A DNA stretch of 64,000 nucleotides, taken from positions 310,001-374,000 of the forward strand of contig CP109468.1 of the NCBI GenBank assembly GCA_036227345.1, written 5' to 3'. Below, in pieces: positions 26,413-35,091 of this stretch. The position numbers and the translations under genes were made by a program. Numbering within the stretch: position 1 is the first letter of the stretch; each line of letters opens with the position of its first letter. The notes beneath the pieces are model-generated. The model ran no database searches, was not told the DNA's origin, and saw nothing but the letters and a program-made list of their open reading frames with translations. This DNA is from Streptomyces sp. NBC_01463. GTDB lineage: Bacteria; Actinomycetota; Actinomycetes; Streptomycetales; Streptomycetaceae.

Positions 26413-27576
26413 GTGAGTGAGAGAACCGTCAGGTACGACGCCGCCCGCGCAGAGTTCCTGGAGGCGCCGGCAGCCATTCGGAAACGGCCGGGAATGTACA
26501 TCGGCTCGACCAGCGAGCGAGGCCTGCACCACCTGGTGTTCAACGTCGCCGACCGTGCCGTGAAAGAGACCCTGGAGGGCCGAGTCGGCTCCATCGGCAT
26601 CACCCTGACTCCCGATGGCGGCGTGCGTATCGCCGACGACGGACCGGGCAGCCCCCTCCGGACCGAGGCCGGTGGGGCGCCGGGGCTCGAAGCCCAACTC
26701 ACCGGCATGGAAGCCGGAGCGGGGTCCGTTGGGCGTCACAGCGTGGCCCTGGACTCCAACGGCACGTGGCTCTGCGTGACCAACGCGCTCTCAAGCCGTC
26801 TCACGGTCGAAGTGCGGCGCGAGGGGACGCGGTGGATCCAGGAGTACGCGCGCGGCATCGCGGTCACCCGGCCCACAGCCGCGGGACCTGCGACCGGACA
26901 CGGGACCAGCATCGCGTTCGTGGCCGACCCCGAGATCTTCGGAACGAACGAGTTCTCCTTCACCACCCTGGCAGAGCGCTTCAGGGAACTCGCCTTCCTG
27001 AACCGGGGCCTGGACATCACTCTTACCGACGAACGCGTCCCGGACCGACCCCGCTCGGAACGGTTTCGGTTTCCGGGCGGCGCACGCGACTTCGTCGCCT
27101 TCCTCGACGCACAGAACCGGAAACCGGTTCATCCGGAGGCCATCTCATTCCAACGGGAGGATCCACGGATGGCAGGCACGTCGGAGGTGGCCCTTCGATG
27201 GTCCGGCTCGCACGAAGAGCAGGTCCTGAGCTACGCCAACAGCCGGCCCACCTACCAGGGGGGCACGCACATGGTGGGCTTCAGCGCCGGACTCTCCGCC
27301 GCCGTCAACACGTACGCACGGGAGCGCGGGCTGCTCACATCTGCGGACCCGGATCTCAGCGCCGGCCAGATCGGCACGGGCCTGACCGCGGTCGTATCGG
27401 TGAAGGTGGACCGCCCCGAGTTCCTCGGCGCCACCCGGGCCGTCCTGGGTAACAGAGCCGCCCGCCTCTGCGTCGAGGAGGCCGTCCGGGAACACGTCAG
27501 CGGCTGGCTGGAAACGCACCCTGAGCAGGCCTCGACCGTCATCGGCCGCATGGTCCGGGGCGTCGCGCGGGACTGA
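26413..27576 (+). CDS. GyrB-like protein limited to the N-terminal half, with degenerate ATPase site
   Basis: A 387-residue protein that follows DNA gyrase subunit B from IRKRPGMYIGSTSERGLHHLV (residues 22-42) through the transducer domain and stops where GyrB would begin its TOPRIM domain; full GyrB is about 690 residues. The gyrase catalytic Glu and Mg-binding Asn are replaced (Asn44, Arg48 in FNVADRAV instead of EVVDNSV). The Asp of IADDGPG (about 75-79) and the Thr of GTSIAF (165) remain, but the ATP-lid GLHGVG is lost. It is thus probably unable to hydrolyse ATP and may bind DNA, gyrase or a ligand. GTG start with GGAGGGG 6 bases upstream. Confidence 0.8.
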   Translation: MSERTVRYDAARAEFLEAPAAIRKRPGMYIGSTSERGLHHLVFNVADRAVKETLEGRVGSIGITLTPDGGVRIADDGPGSPLRTEAGGAPGLEAQLTGMEAGAGSVGRHSVALDSNGTWLCVTNALSSRLTVEVRREGTRWIQEYARGIAVTRPTAAGPATGHGTSIAFVADPEIFGTNEFSFTTLAERFRELAFLNRGLDITLTDERVPDRPRSERFRFPGGARDFVAFLDAQNRKPVHPEAISFQREDPRMAGTSEVALRWSGSHEEQVLSYANSRPTYQGGTHMVGFSAGLSAAVNTYARERGLLTSADPDLSAGQIGTGLTAVVSVKVDRPEFLGATRAVLGNRAARLCVEEAVREHVSGWLETHPEQASTVIGRMVRGVARD

Positions 27577-27637
27577 GCACCAACCATGCGCGCACGTACG
27601 CCGGTTGCCCGGCCTGGTGCCGCGCTGCGCCACGAAA

Positions 27638-27672
27638 GGGCTGTCGCGCAATTCCTGGCGGGACAGCCCCTA
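27638..27672 (-). repeat. Stop-coupled repeat, copy 2 (TAG + palindrome)
   Basis: On the minus strand the TetR stop TAG is followed directly by GGGCTGTCCCGC, then AGGAATT, then GCGCGACAGCCC. The 12-bp arms pair with one mismatch, so it can act as a terminator between the convergent GyrB-like and TetR genes. It is the most complete of four copies in the window. Confidence 0.65.
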
Positions 27673-28272
27673 GGGCTCCCGTGGACCGCCGGACGGGCCT
27701 TGCCCCAGGCGCCCGGCACCGTAACGCAAGCCGTCGTAGAGCACCGCGACGATGCGTGCCGCATCGTCCTCCCAGCCCTTGGCGCGCATCCCGCACACAC
27801 CACCCAGGGCACGCAGCACCACCAGCCCGCTCACGTCTCCGCGCACCAGGCCGGCCGCAACGCCGGCAGCGAGCAGCTCGTCGAGCGCGCGGGCCATCTG
27901 TTCTCGCGCGTCGCCGAAGACCGGCGAGTCGGTCGCCATGATGCTCTCCAGCGCTTGCCCCATCCCTCTCCCCACGGCCGCGTGCTCCACGAGCAACAGC
28001 AGGAAGGTGTGCAGGGCCTCGTCCGGGGACTGGTCCGCGAGCAGCCGGGCGGGGGCGGTGCAGAGCTCGGCGACCTCCTGGCGGTAGACCTCCGCGACGA
28101 GCGCCTCTCGCGTTTCGAAGTGGCGATAGAGGGTGCCGACTGCCACACCTGCCCGGCGGGCGATCTCCTCCACATGGGCCTCGTCGTCGGCGAGGAACGC
28201 CTCACGCGCCGCGGCCAGGAGTGCTTCGCGGTTGCGGCGTGCATCGGCGCGCAGCGGACGTGATGACGGCAA
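27670..28272 (-). CDS. TetR-family transcriptional regulator
   Basis: A 200-residue regulator. The N-terminal helix-turn-helix VEEIARRAGVAVGTLYRHFETREALV lies at about residues 34-59; the rest is the helical ligand domain. The start is the TTG at 28272, with GGAG five bases upstream. It is divergent from a VOC-family gene, and direct repeats lie between them, so it probably represses that gene and itself. Confidence 0.9.
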   Translation of the reverse strand: MPSSRPLRADARRNREALLAAAREAFLADDEAHVEEIARRAGVAVGTLYRHFETREALVAEVYRQEVAELCTAPARLLADQSPDEALHTFLLLLVEHAAVGRGMGQALESIMATDSPVFGDAREQMARALDELLAAGVAAGLVRGDVSGLVVLRALGGVCGMRAKGWEDDAARIVAVLYDGLRYGAGRLGQGPSGGPREP

Positions 28273-28288
28273 CAGTGCTCCATAAGAT

Positions 28289-28332
28289 GAGTCGGGTTCA
28301 GGTTGTGTGTACAGTTTCCGGAGTCAGGTTCA
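28289..28332. promoter_or_regulatory. Direct repeats between TetR and VOC genes
   Basis: GAGTCGGGTTCA at 28289-28300 and GAGTCAGGTTCA at 28321-28332 match at 11 of 12 positions and are 32 bp apart, close to three helical turns. They are candidate operator half-sites for the TetR protein. Confidence 0.4.
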
Positions 28333-28444
28333 CTTTATGGAAGCGTACGCCGCTCCGATCGGGAACGGGGCCGCCGCCGGGCGGAGGGCGGCGGCCTCGC
28401 ATCCGCCCCACCACCGGCGCCGCACTCGAAGAGAGGCATCAATC

Positions 28445-28813
28445 ATGACCATCAACCTGGTATCACTGAGCGTGGACGCCGCGGACCTGGAGAGCGAGAG
28501 CTCGTTCTGGCACCACCTGCTCGGCGGCTCGGTCACGAGGACGGCAACGCACCACTTCGTACAGGCCGACGGCCTCCCCGTGCTCGTGATCCAGCACGCA
28601 CCGGGGCATGTGCCGCCGCAGTGGCCCGACGGAGCCGCCCAGCAGATGCACGTCGACCTGTCCACGGACGACGCGGCAGCCGCCGACCAGCGAGTGCTCG
28701 GCGGAGGCGGCCGACGGCTCCGGCCGACCACCGGTGTCGTCGAAGCCGACCGGCCGGGCTCCCGCGTCTACGCCAGCCCGGCCGGACATCCCTTCTGTCT
28801 GCGCTCGGCCTGA
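28445..28813 (+). CDS. VOC-family (glyoxalase/bleomycin resistance-like) protein
   Basis: A 122-residue protein with the paired beta-alpha-beta-beta-beta modules of the vicinal oxygen chelate fold: INLVSLSVDAADLESESSFWHHLLGG, then QQMHVDLSTDDAAAADQRVLGGGGRRL and a SPAGHPFCL end. The metal-site residues His/Glu are partly kept (His in QMHVDL). Such proteins act as lyases, dioxygenases or antibiotic-binding resistance proteins. It is divergent from a TetR gene that may control it. Confidence 0.8.
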   Translation: MTINLVSLSVDAADLESESSFWHHLLGGSVTRTATHHFVQADGLPVLVIQHAPGHVPPQWPDGAAQQMHVDLSTDDAAAADQRVLGGGGRRLRPTTGVVEADRPGSRVYASPAGHPFCLRSA

Positions 28814-28893
28814 ACAGGCCGTGACCCATGGCGGTCCGCCCCTGAACCGTGGAATCGCGATGCCGGCCCGGCTGAACGTGGCCTCCGCGAGGA

Positions 28894-29748
28894 TCAGGCC
28901 CGCCGGACAGTGAGCCTCCCACCCGGGCAGGCAGTTTCCCAGGCATCCGGATCCTGGAGGGGACGGGTCAGACAGCGGTGCCGCACCAGGTCGGACCGCT
29001 CGGCCGGAGTCAGCTTTCTCGGCTCGCCGAACTGGTCCCGGGACGAATCGAACTCCTCGTCGACATCGAAGTGGAAGGCGTCGTCGGTGACGTAGTCGCG
29101 GCGGAAGTCGGTTCTCCACTGCGAGTTGCTGCCCCAGCCCATCGACTCGTCCGAGGTCTCCCGGTACCTGCGCATGAATACGTCGAAGAGCGGTGAGCGG
29201 TCCGCCACGCCCGCGACCAGGTGCTGGGCACCGGCACGCACGGTGACACCGGTGCGGCTGAACAGCATCTCCCCCAACATCAGGCCCGGCCACACGGTCC
29301 CGGTGATCTCGACCGGCGCCCCCGGGGCCTCGCTCTCGGCAACGTGGACGACCTCGTGGAAGAACGGTTCGTACGCGACGTCGCCGATCGGGGCCATGCC
29401 GAGCCGGGCGAAGGCGGCCAGGTACTGGTCAGGGGTGACGGGTGGCCAACGTTCCGGGTGGTGGATGTCGTGTGCCCAAGGAGTCTCGGCGTCCGCCGGC
29501 AGCGGCGGCTGGAACGTGTAGATCAGCGCATCGTTGACGCGGCTCAGCGCGTACGCCGTCTCCAGGGGGTCGCCGAACTCGTACGTGGTCCTGGCCCACC
29601 CGCCGAAGGTGGCCAGCGGTGCGAGCGCCTCCCGGACGACGTCGGCGTGCTCGTCCAGCCACGGATCGACGACTGCGCGAAGGACGTCCACGCCCTGGTA
29701 CTCCTCAAGAGCGTGGAAAAGCCGACGGACACGCAGGGCAGGGATCAC
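28894..29748 (-). CDS. Hypothetical protein
   Basis: About 284 residues, soluble, rich in Trp and acidic residues, without membrane segments. FFHEVVHVAESEAPGAPVEITGTVWPGLMLG resembles a metal-site-like His/Glu pair, but no known family is recognised. The C-terminus holds LTPAERSDLVRHRCLTRPLQDPDAWE. The start is uncertain: the GTG at 29748 is used because codon bias is good from there, while the open frame further upstream is arginine-rich. It follows a small Cys-rich protein on the same strand by 154 bases. Confidence 0.6.
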   Translation of the reverse strand: MIPALRVRRLFHALEEYQGVDVLRAVVDPWLDEHADVVREALAPLATFGGWARTTYEFGDPLETAYALSRVNDALIYTFQPPLPADAETPWAHDIHHPERWPPVTPDQYLAAFARLGMAPIGDVAYEPFFHEVVHVAESEAPGAPVEITGTVWPGLMLGEMLFSRTGVTVRAGAQHLVAGVADRSPLFDVFMRRYRETSDESMGWGSNSQWRTDFRRDYVTDDAFHFDVDEEFDSSRDQFGEPRKLTPAERSDLVRHRCLTRPLQDPDAWETACPGGRLTVRRA

Positions 29749-29902
29749 GCAGAGCAGCGTAGGCAGCTCCGTCCGTACGGACCACCGGGTTTCCGTTGAG
29801 GCGAGTCCGGCGTCGCACCCGAAGGCAAGGAGAGCCCGAGCCGTGCCCCCTCGGCGTGATGGGGATGATCTCCGAGCCGTCCTGCCGCCCGGGCGACATC
29901 GA

Positions 29903-30157
29903 TCACATGCGACCGGCGCCCCGGGCGTCGAGGTGGGCAACGAGTTTCGCCTCGCTACGACGCAGTCGATCGCGCTCGTCCGTCGGGAGGGACGCCAGCG
30001 CGTCGACGAGGATATGCGTCCGGGGAACGTGGACCATCGCACCGGAGTAGACGCGGCACTTGGAACACCATGCCAATCCGATGCACCGCTCGTACATGGG
30101 GGAATCGGGCGGATAGTACCGGAACCGGTAGGAACAGACCGCGGTCTCGCACGTCAC
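29903..30157 (-). CDS. Small Cys-rich, zinc-ribbon-like protein (possibly 5'-truncated)
   Basis: An 84-residue protein from the GTG at 30157. Cysteines occur as C-x4-C near the start and C-x5-C-x2-C in RCIGLAWCSKCRVYSG, suggesting metal binding. Upstream of the GTG the same frame still reads like coding sequence (TARDGDRWIC, giving a CVTC knuckle), but it reaches a stop at about 30235 with no start codon in between. Either the start is the internal GTG or the gene has lost its 5' end. Confidence 0.5.
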   Translation of the reverse strand: MTCETAVCSYRFRYYPPDSPMYERCIGLAWCSKCRVYSGAMVHVPRTHILVDALASLPTDERDRLRRSEAKLVAHLDARGAGRM

Positions 30158-30330
30158 ACAGATCCAGCGATCACCGTCCCTGGCCGTCTCCCAGGCCGCG
30201 GCCTTGACCCAGCCGCGTCGCTCTGCCGGTGCTCTTCAAGTAGTCATGCTCACCCTTCGGTTCGTTGGACAGCGGCACCGCTGTCCCAGCGCGGGCTCAC
30301 GGTACCTCTGGCCATGGATATTCTCTGGCC

Positions 30331-31314
30331 ATGTCGAATCAGTCTGTGACGGCGGGAGTCGGTCTCGCCCGGGTGCTGGCCCACTGTGGCGGAAACCCGG
30401 TCGCCGCCGTGAAGCTTCTGGTGGGGGCGATCGCCTCGGCGCCGGCGGCCCCGGAGTCCTATGCGGCCCTTGCCGAGTTGTGGCAGGACCGGGGGCCGGA
30501 GCTCAGGGGGAGCCTCGAAGAGGAAGGCTCCTTGAGCTCCGTGCTGGCACAGGCGTACTTCCTGTTCCTCGAAGGGAACATGGACGACGCGGTGATGGCC
30601 CTCGGTTCGGTCACGGGCGTGCGGCCCGACGTGCCGTGGGGCGCGGCGCCCTGGTTCGGCGAGGCGCGGTTCCTCGGCACGGTGAGTGCCGAGGCCCTGG
30701 CCGAGGCGTGTCTGCGGACGTTGGACCACGGCCATGACCTGGACAGCGACGAGATGCGGGAGCGGTTCGCGCCCTGGTTCCGTGCGCTCGACGTGGTGTC
30801 CGCGCGCAGCCCCGTACCGGAGTCGCTGGCTGCCATGGCCCGGTTGCCGCGGGCCTGCGGCCGGTACGCGCTGTCCTTCGCCCTGTGCGACCGCGCCGAT
30901 GCCGTCGACCGGGTCATGTGGACCGCGGTCGCGCGGGCGGCGACCTGGCGTGCGACGGGCGACCTGGACCGGGCCGCGGAGGCCTTCGAGGACGCCCTGG
31001 CCCTGGACTCCGCCAACTGGTCCCTCCACCTGGACCTGGCAGACCTCCGTGCCGAGCAGGGCGACTTCGCCGCAGCAGCGGCCCTCGTCGAACAGGGTCT
31101 GGAACACGCGCCTCACGAGGTCTCCCTGCGTGCGGCGGGCGCCGCCTATCGCACGCGCCTGTCCGGTTCGTCCGACGATCTGACGGCCCTGATCGACCTG
31201 GCGCCGGAGCTCTCGGACACCGCGTACCGGAACCTGCTGCTCGACCACGCGTGTGCAGGGCCGAAGCTGCCTCCGGGACTCGTTGCCCGCGCCCAGGACA
31301 TCCGAAGGAGCTGA
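30331..31314 (+). CDS. TPR-containing protein
   Basis: A 327-residue all-helical protein. The middle and C-terminal parts hold degenerate tetratricopeptide repeats, for example TWRATGDLDRAAEAFEDALALDSANW and LRAEQGDFAAAAALVEQGLEHAPHE, with the typical G/A-Y/F-A spacing. It probably mediates protein contacts; no catalytic motif is visible. TATTCT lies 6 bases before the ATG and no ribosome site is seen, so a leaderless mRNA is likely. It stands alone. Confidence 0.7.
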   Translation: MSNQSVTAGVGLARVLAHCGGNPVAAVKLLVGAIASAPAAPESYAALAELWQDRGPELRGSLEEEGSLSSVLAQAYFLFLEGNMDDAVMALGSVTGVRPDVPWGAAPWFGEARFLGTVSAEALAEACLRTLDHGHDLDSDEMRERFAPWFRALDVVSARSPVPESLAAMARLPRACGRYALSFALCDRADAVDRVMWTAVARAATWRATGDLDRAAEAFEDALALDSANWSLHLDLADLRAEQGDFAAAAALVEQGLEHAPHEVSLRAAGAAYRTRLSGSSDDLTALIDLAPELSDTAYRNLLLDHACAGPKLPPGLVARAQDIRRS

Positions 31315-31374
31315 AGGCCTGGCCTGCCGGCCGGTGAGGGGCCAGAGGGGCCCTTGCGGGTCCTGGTCAGTCAC

Positions 31375-31599
31375 CTACTTGTTCTCGCCGGGCTTGCCTG
31401 CGTGATCGCCGTCACCGGCGGTGTCGTCGCCGGGTTTGCCCTGGTCCTCGCCGGAGCCGGCAGGGGCGGTGACGCCGGGCTGGGTGTGGTTGCCGTCGTC
31501 TCCGGACTTGCCGGTGGTGCCGGTGGCGTTGAGCTGGAAGGCGAACAGGAGGCCGGCCACGGCCAGGGTGGCGGTGATCCAGATCGTGATGCGTCGCAC
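31375..31599 (-). CDS. Small membrane-anchored hydrophilic protein
   Basis: A 74-residue protein: a short basic start, one hydrophobic helix (about residues 4-22, ITIWITATLAVAGLLFAF), then a flexible tail of Gly, Asp, Lys, Pro and Thr. The GTG start has TTGGAG 8 bases upstream. It follows the flavocytochrome gene by 61 bases on the same strand and is probably co-transcribed, so it may be an extracytoplasmic accessory of that enzyme. Family unknown. Confidence 0.65.
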   Translation of the reverse strand: MRRITIWITATLAVAGLLFAFQLNATGTTGKSGDDGNHTQPGVTAPAGSGEDQGKPGDDTAGDGDHAGKPGENK

Positions 31600-31660
31600 G
31601 AGTGTGCTCCAAGTGGGTAGATGAATGCGGGGTGTTGGTGGGGCGGTGGGGCCGCGCCTT

Positions 31661-33070
31661 CTACCAGGCGAACTCCTCCGTGTGGAGTTGGTCGCGGTGG
31701 GCACCGGCACCGAGGGCGGCCTTGCGGACGGCGGTGAGCCAGGTGGGTGGTCCGCAGACGTAGATGTCGCAGTGGGCGATGTCGGGGACGAGGCCGTTGA
31801 GGACCTCGGAGTCGTCGCCGAGGTGTGCGGGGACTGCGGCCTGCCAGGAGGTACCGGCGCGGCGGGGGCCCGGGAGGAAGATCAGTTCGACGCCGCGGCG
31901 AGCAGCGATCCGGCGCAGTTCGTCGGCGAACACGGCGTGCTGGTCCTCGCTGTAGCGGTAGATGAGGGTGGCCTCGCCGGGGGCGTAGGGCGTGTCCTCG
32001 ATGAGGGCGCGCATGGGCGTGATGCCGATCCCGGCGGCGATCAGGAGCATGCGGGGGCGGGTGCGCCTGCGTGCGGTGAGGGTGCCGTAGGGGCCTTCGA
32101 TCAGGACGCGGGTGCCGGGAACGAGGCGCGCCGCACGTTCGCTGCCGTCGCCGGCCGCCTTGATGGTGATGCGCATCCGGTCGGGGGTGGGCGCGGCGGA
32201 GAGGGTGTACGGATTCCCGCGCGACCAGCCGGGGCCGTCGAGGAAGCGCCAGATGAAGAACTGGCCCGACGCGGCACGCATCCTGTCCAGCCGGTGCCCG
32301 CCGGCGGTGACGGAGACGACACCGGGCGCCTCTGTGACCACGGATTCGACCCGCAGGCGGTGGTAGAAGGACCGCCAGGCGGGCAGGGCCACGCGGTACA
32401 GAAGGGTGACGGCGAACGCGAAGCCGTACAGGCACCACCAGTAGACGCGGGTCCAGGTCTCGTGGAAGTCGGCGCCGTCGGCGAAGGTGTGGGGGAACGT
32501 CGCGGCGATCCCGGCGTAGGAGTACAGGTGGATCAGGTGCCAGGACTCGTACCGCAGACGGCGACGTGCCGCGCGCACCGAGGTGACGACCACCATGATC
32601 AGCAGGATGGTGCCGACGGTGGCGAACAGCATCCACGAGTCGGTGATGAACACCCTCACCAGGGCGGTCAGCGTCGCCGCCGGCCCCCGCACGGCGCGTT
32701 CGGCGGCGAACAGGACGACGTGGGCGATCATCAGCCAGAACGAGGCGAAGCCGATCAGGCGGTGGCGGCGGGTCAGCAGGTCGTGGCCCCAGGAGCGTTC
32801 GACCCAGGGGATACGGGCGAGCAGCACGACCTGAAGAATCATCAGGTCGCTGGCCAACAGCCCCGCGAGCAGCCCGAGGGAGCCCATCGCCCGGTCCGGG
32901 CTGGTGAGGCTCAGCGGACCGCCCTGGTTCATCACCCACAGGGCGACGACGGCAACCGCGGAGAGGATCGCGAGCGCGCCGAGCGGGTCGGCCGGGCTGA
33001 ACCCTCGCCGGCCCTGCCGACGACCGGGTGGCTTGCGGTGCGCCTGGGGCAGCATGGTGGACAGGGTCAT
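31661..33070 (-). CDS. Ferric-reductase-like flavocytochrome (FRD/FAD/NAD domains)
   Basis: A 469-residue membrane oxidoreductase. About six transmembrane helices form a ferric-reductase-like heme domain with paired His residues in RHRLIGFASFWLMIAHVV and ESWHLIHLYSYAGIAATF. The soluble part has the FAD motif RGNPYTLSAAP, the nicotinamide motif AAGIGITPMRAL and the end CGPPTWL...EEFAW. It should move electrons from NAD(P)H through FAD and heme across the membrane to an unknown acceptor, such as iron or oxygen. The ATG at 33070 follows AAGGAAG. Confidence 0.88.
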   Translation of the reverse strand: MTLSTMLPQAHRKPPGRRQGRRGFSPADPLGALAILSAVAVVALWVMNQGGPLSLTSPDRAMGSLGLLAGLLASDLMILQVVLLARIPWVERSWGHDLLTRRHRLIGFASFWLMIAHVVLFAAERAVRGPAATLTALVRVFITDSWMLFATVGTILLIMVVVTSVRAARRRLRYESWHLIHLYSYAGIAATFPHTFADGADFHETWTRVYWWCLYGFAFAVTLLYRVALPAWRSFYHRLRVESVVTEAPGVVSVTAGGHRLDRMRAASGQFFIWRFLDGPGWSRGNPYTLSAAPTPDRMRITIKAAGDGSERAARLVPGTRVLIEGPYGTLTARRRTRPRMLLIAAGIGITPMRALIEDTPYAPGEATLIYRYSEDQHAVFADELRRIAARRGVELIFLPGPRRAGTSWQAAVPAHLGDDSEVLNGLVPDIAHCDIYVCGPPTWLTAVRKAALGAGAHRDQLHTEEFAW

Positions 33071-33225
33071 CAGGCCCGCTTCCTTCGTCAGGACGACTGC
33101 GACGGCCCCGCGCAGGTGCTCGGGGCATGACTTCACCCTGGCCCCGGTTCTTGTGGCCGCTCTAAGAGCCCACTGCTCCTGGCTCCCTGCCGGCCTTCGG
33201 CCCCTGCAGAAGGAACCGCCGGGCG

Positions 33226-33726
33226 GTGTATTCACCGAGCCGGGTGATCACGGGCTCGGACGTTCGCGCGGCGGGTTCGCCACCAAACTGCACCTGGTCG
33301 TCGAGCAGGGCCCAAAGCCCACGTCGATCCTTGTCACGGCGGGACAGCGCGGGGACTCGCCGCAGTTCGAACCTGTCCTGGACAGGGTCCGCGTGCCCCG
33401 CATGGGCCGGGTCGGCCACGCGTCCGTCCCGATCGAGTGCGGGCTGACAAGGCGTACGCCTCCCACAAAAGCCGCACCTACCTGCGCAGCCGCGGGATCG
33501 CTGCACCATTCCGGACGAGGTCGACCAGGCACGCAACCACCAGAGGCTCAGCTCTCGCGGCGGCCGGCCGCCGCGCTTCGACCCGGCCGAATACCGCGAG
33601 CGTCATGCGGTGGAGTGCGGGATTGACCGCCTCAAGAGGAGCCGCGCTGTCGCCACGCGCTACGACAAGCTGACGGTCCGCTTCGAGGCGACTGTGCTGG
33701 TCGCCCCGATCAACGAATGGCTATGA
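33226..33726 (+). pseudogene. IS5-type transposase remnant
   Basis: Three frames together encode the C-terminal two thirds of an IS5-group DDE transposase: EPGDHGLGRSRGGFATKLHL and AGQRGDSPQFEPVLDRVRVP in one frame, [19 protein letters not shown] in a second, and [24 protein letters not shown] then NRLK-like, AVATRYDKL and INEWL in the third. The catalytic Glu of HAVECGI is present, but at least two frameshifts and a missing N-terminus make it inactive. The stop at 33724-33726 overlaps the 3' end of the convergent lipoprotein gene. Confidence 0.85.
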
Positions 33727-34227
33727 CTCTGTCTTGCGCGTCATCACGTAGGTGTTCCCGATGTCGGGATCGCCGTAGAAGAAGAACAGTTTCAACTCGT
33801 CGTTCTGATCGCGGTCCACGTAGAAGGACCATGCGTATGTCGACGGGGGTTCAGGGGTTGAGGTGTCAGTGGCCGGCGAGGGGGAACGGCTCTCCACTCG
33901 GGTCCGGGCTGTCAGTGCGAGGCGGACGACCTGTCCGCCGCCGTTGTCGGTCAGTTGCCAGGTTCCCCTGCCGGAGAGGCGCCAGCCGTCATCGAAGTCG
34001 AAGTCCTGTCCGTCGAGCTTGTCGAAAAGAGCAGTCCCGTCTTTGCGAAGCAGCACGCGGGTCCCCTCGACGTTTTCCCATCCTCCAGCGACTGCGGCCG
34101 CCGTGGTGTCGTGGATGCCTGTTCCCTCGTAGTACTGATAGGGGTTGCACCCCGTCAGAGTAGCCAGAACCACCATCAAGCCACTGAGGGTCGCCCCCCA
34201 CGCCCGCAGCCTGTTTCCGCCCGTCAT
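33721..34227 (-). CDS. Putative lipoprotein
   Basis: A 168-residue exported protein. The N-terminus has an Arg, a hydrophobic stretch and the lipobox LTGC, with the Cys at about residue 27, so it should be lipid-anchored outside the membrane. The mature part looks like a small beta-barrel or lipocalin-like sheet ([38 protein letters not shown]). Function unknown. Its 3' end meets the transposase remnant; the stop TAG lies within the last bases of the IS sequence, so the C-terminus may have been altered by the insertion. Confidence 0.75.
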   Translation of the reverse strand: MTGGNRLRAWGATLSGLMVVLATLTGCNPYQYYEGTGIHDTTAAAVAGGWENVEGTRVLLRKDGTALFDKLDGQDFDFDDGWRLSGRGTWQLTDNGGGQVVRLALTARTRVESRSPSPATDTSTPEPPSTYAWSFYVDRDQNDELKLFFFYGDPDIGNTYVMTRKTES

Positions 34228-34548
34228 CAGGGCCTCCCATCCTCAGCCCGCATCGGCCAAATGATAGGAGCGGCCGTGGAGAGACACCCTGCCAGGCCTG
34301 TTAAACGCGTTCAACTCTCCGGCTGGAGGGGTGGCGCACACCACCCCGGGCTCGTCTGTCCAGCGCCGCCTGCAGCCACGAACGAGCACTGAGACCACCG
34401 TCTTCGATACACGGCCTGGATTATCCGCGTGTGTGCTGTTCGGGTGGCTCTGTGGCAGCTTCGAGCGCGGGCGGAGGGTCCGGGAGCACTGAAGGCTGTT
34501 CGCTTCTCATGATCACTCCCGTCCCAGAAGTGAAATCGAGGCTCTCAC
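34228..34548. other. Divergent intergenic region without a recognised gene
   Basis: 321 bases between the lipoprotein (minus) and a secreted protein (plus), with lower GC than the flanks around 34260-34320 and 34420-34440. It probably holds both promoters; no palindrome or conserved element was recognised. Confidence 0.4.
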
Positions 34549-35091
34549 ATGCGCAGTCCCCTCGTCTCGGCGGCCGTTGCCGCCGCCACGCTGATCGCGC
34601 TCTCCCCCCTCGGCCCGGCCGCGGCCGCCGAACCGGCCGGTATCGGCGACGTCATCTGCAACGGCGGCTCCCTCAACGTGCAGTTCAACCCCGGCGTCAC
34701 GTTCAGCAACAACACCGTGCGGCTCTCCGCCAACGGTGAGATGGGCATCTGCTCCTCCGCCACCCACCCGGAGATCACCGGCGGCACGGTCCGGTTCGAG
34801 GCCGGCCTCACCGCCAAGTGCCCCGGGCCCTTCGGGCCCGGCTACGCCAAGGCAACGATCAACTGGAACGACGGAACGCGCACGGTCATCGACCAGACGA
34901 CGTTCCGGGGCGACTCAGCATCCTTCTCCCTGGAGGGCGGATCCATCGACGCCGGCACCTTCGCCGGAGGCACCGCACGCGCCAACGGCCGCACCACCAG
35001 CAACCTGATCGAACTCGGCGCAGGGTGCGTGCTCGGCGGCGTCACCAGCTACTCCGCGACGATTGACCAGTTCGCCGTCGGCGACATCTAA
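34549..35091 (+). CDS. Secreted hypothetical protein
   Basis: A 180-residue protein with a Sec signal peptide (MRSPLVSAAVAAATLIAL, cleavage after AAAAEPA near residue 25). The mature part is beta-rich with Gly, Asn and Thr, and has four Cys residues that could form two disulfides (VICNGG, GICSS, KCPG, GCVLGG). It resembles small secreted Streptomyces proteins of unknown role. GAGG lies upstream of the ATG. The stop TAA is joined directly to a repeat found after three other genes. Confidence 0.75.
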   Translation: MRSPLVSAAVAAATLIALSPLGPAAAAEPAGIGDVICNGGSLNVQFNPGVTFSNNTVRLSANGEMGICSSATHPEITGGTVRFEAGLTAKCPGPFGPGYAKATINWNDGTRTVIDQTTFRGDSASFSLEGGSIDAGTFAGGTARANGRTTSNLIELGAGCVLGGVTSYSATIDQFAVGDI

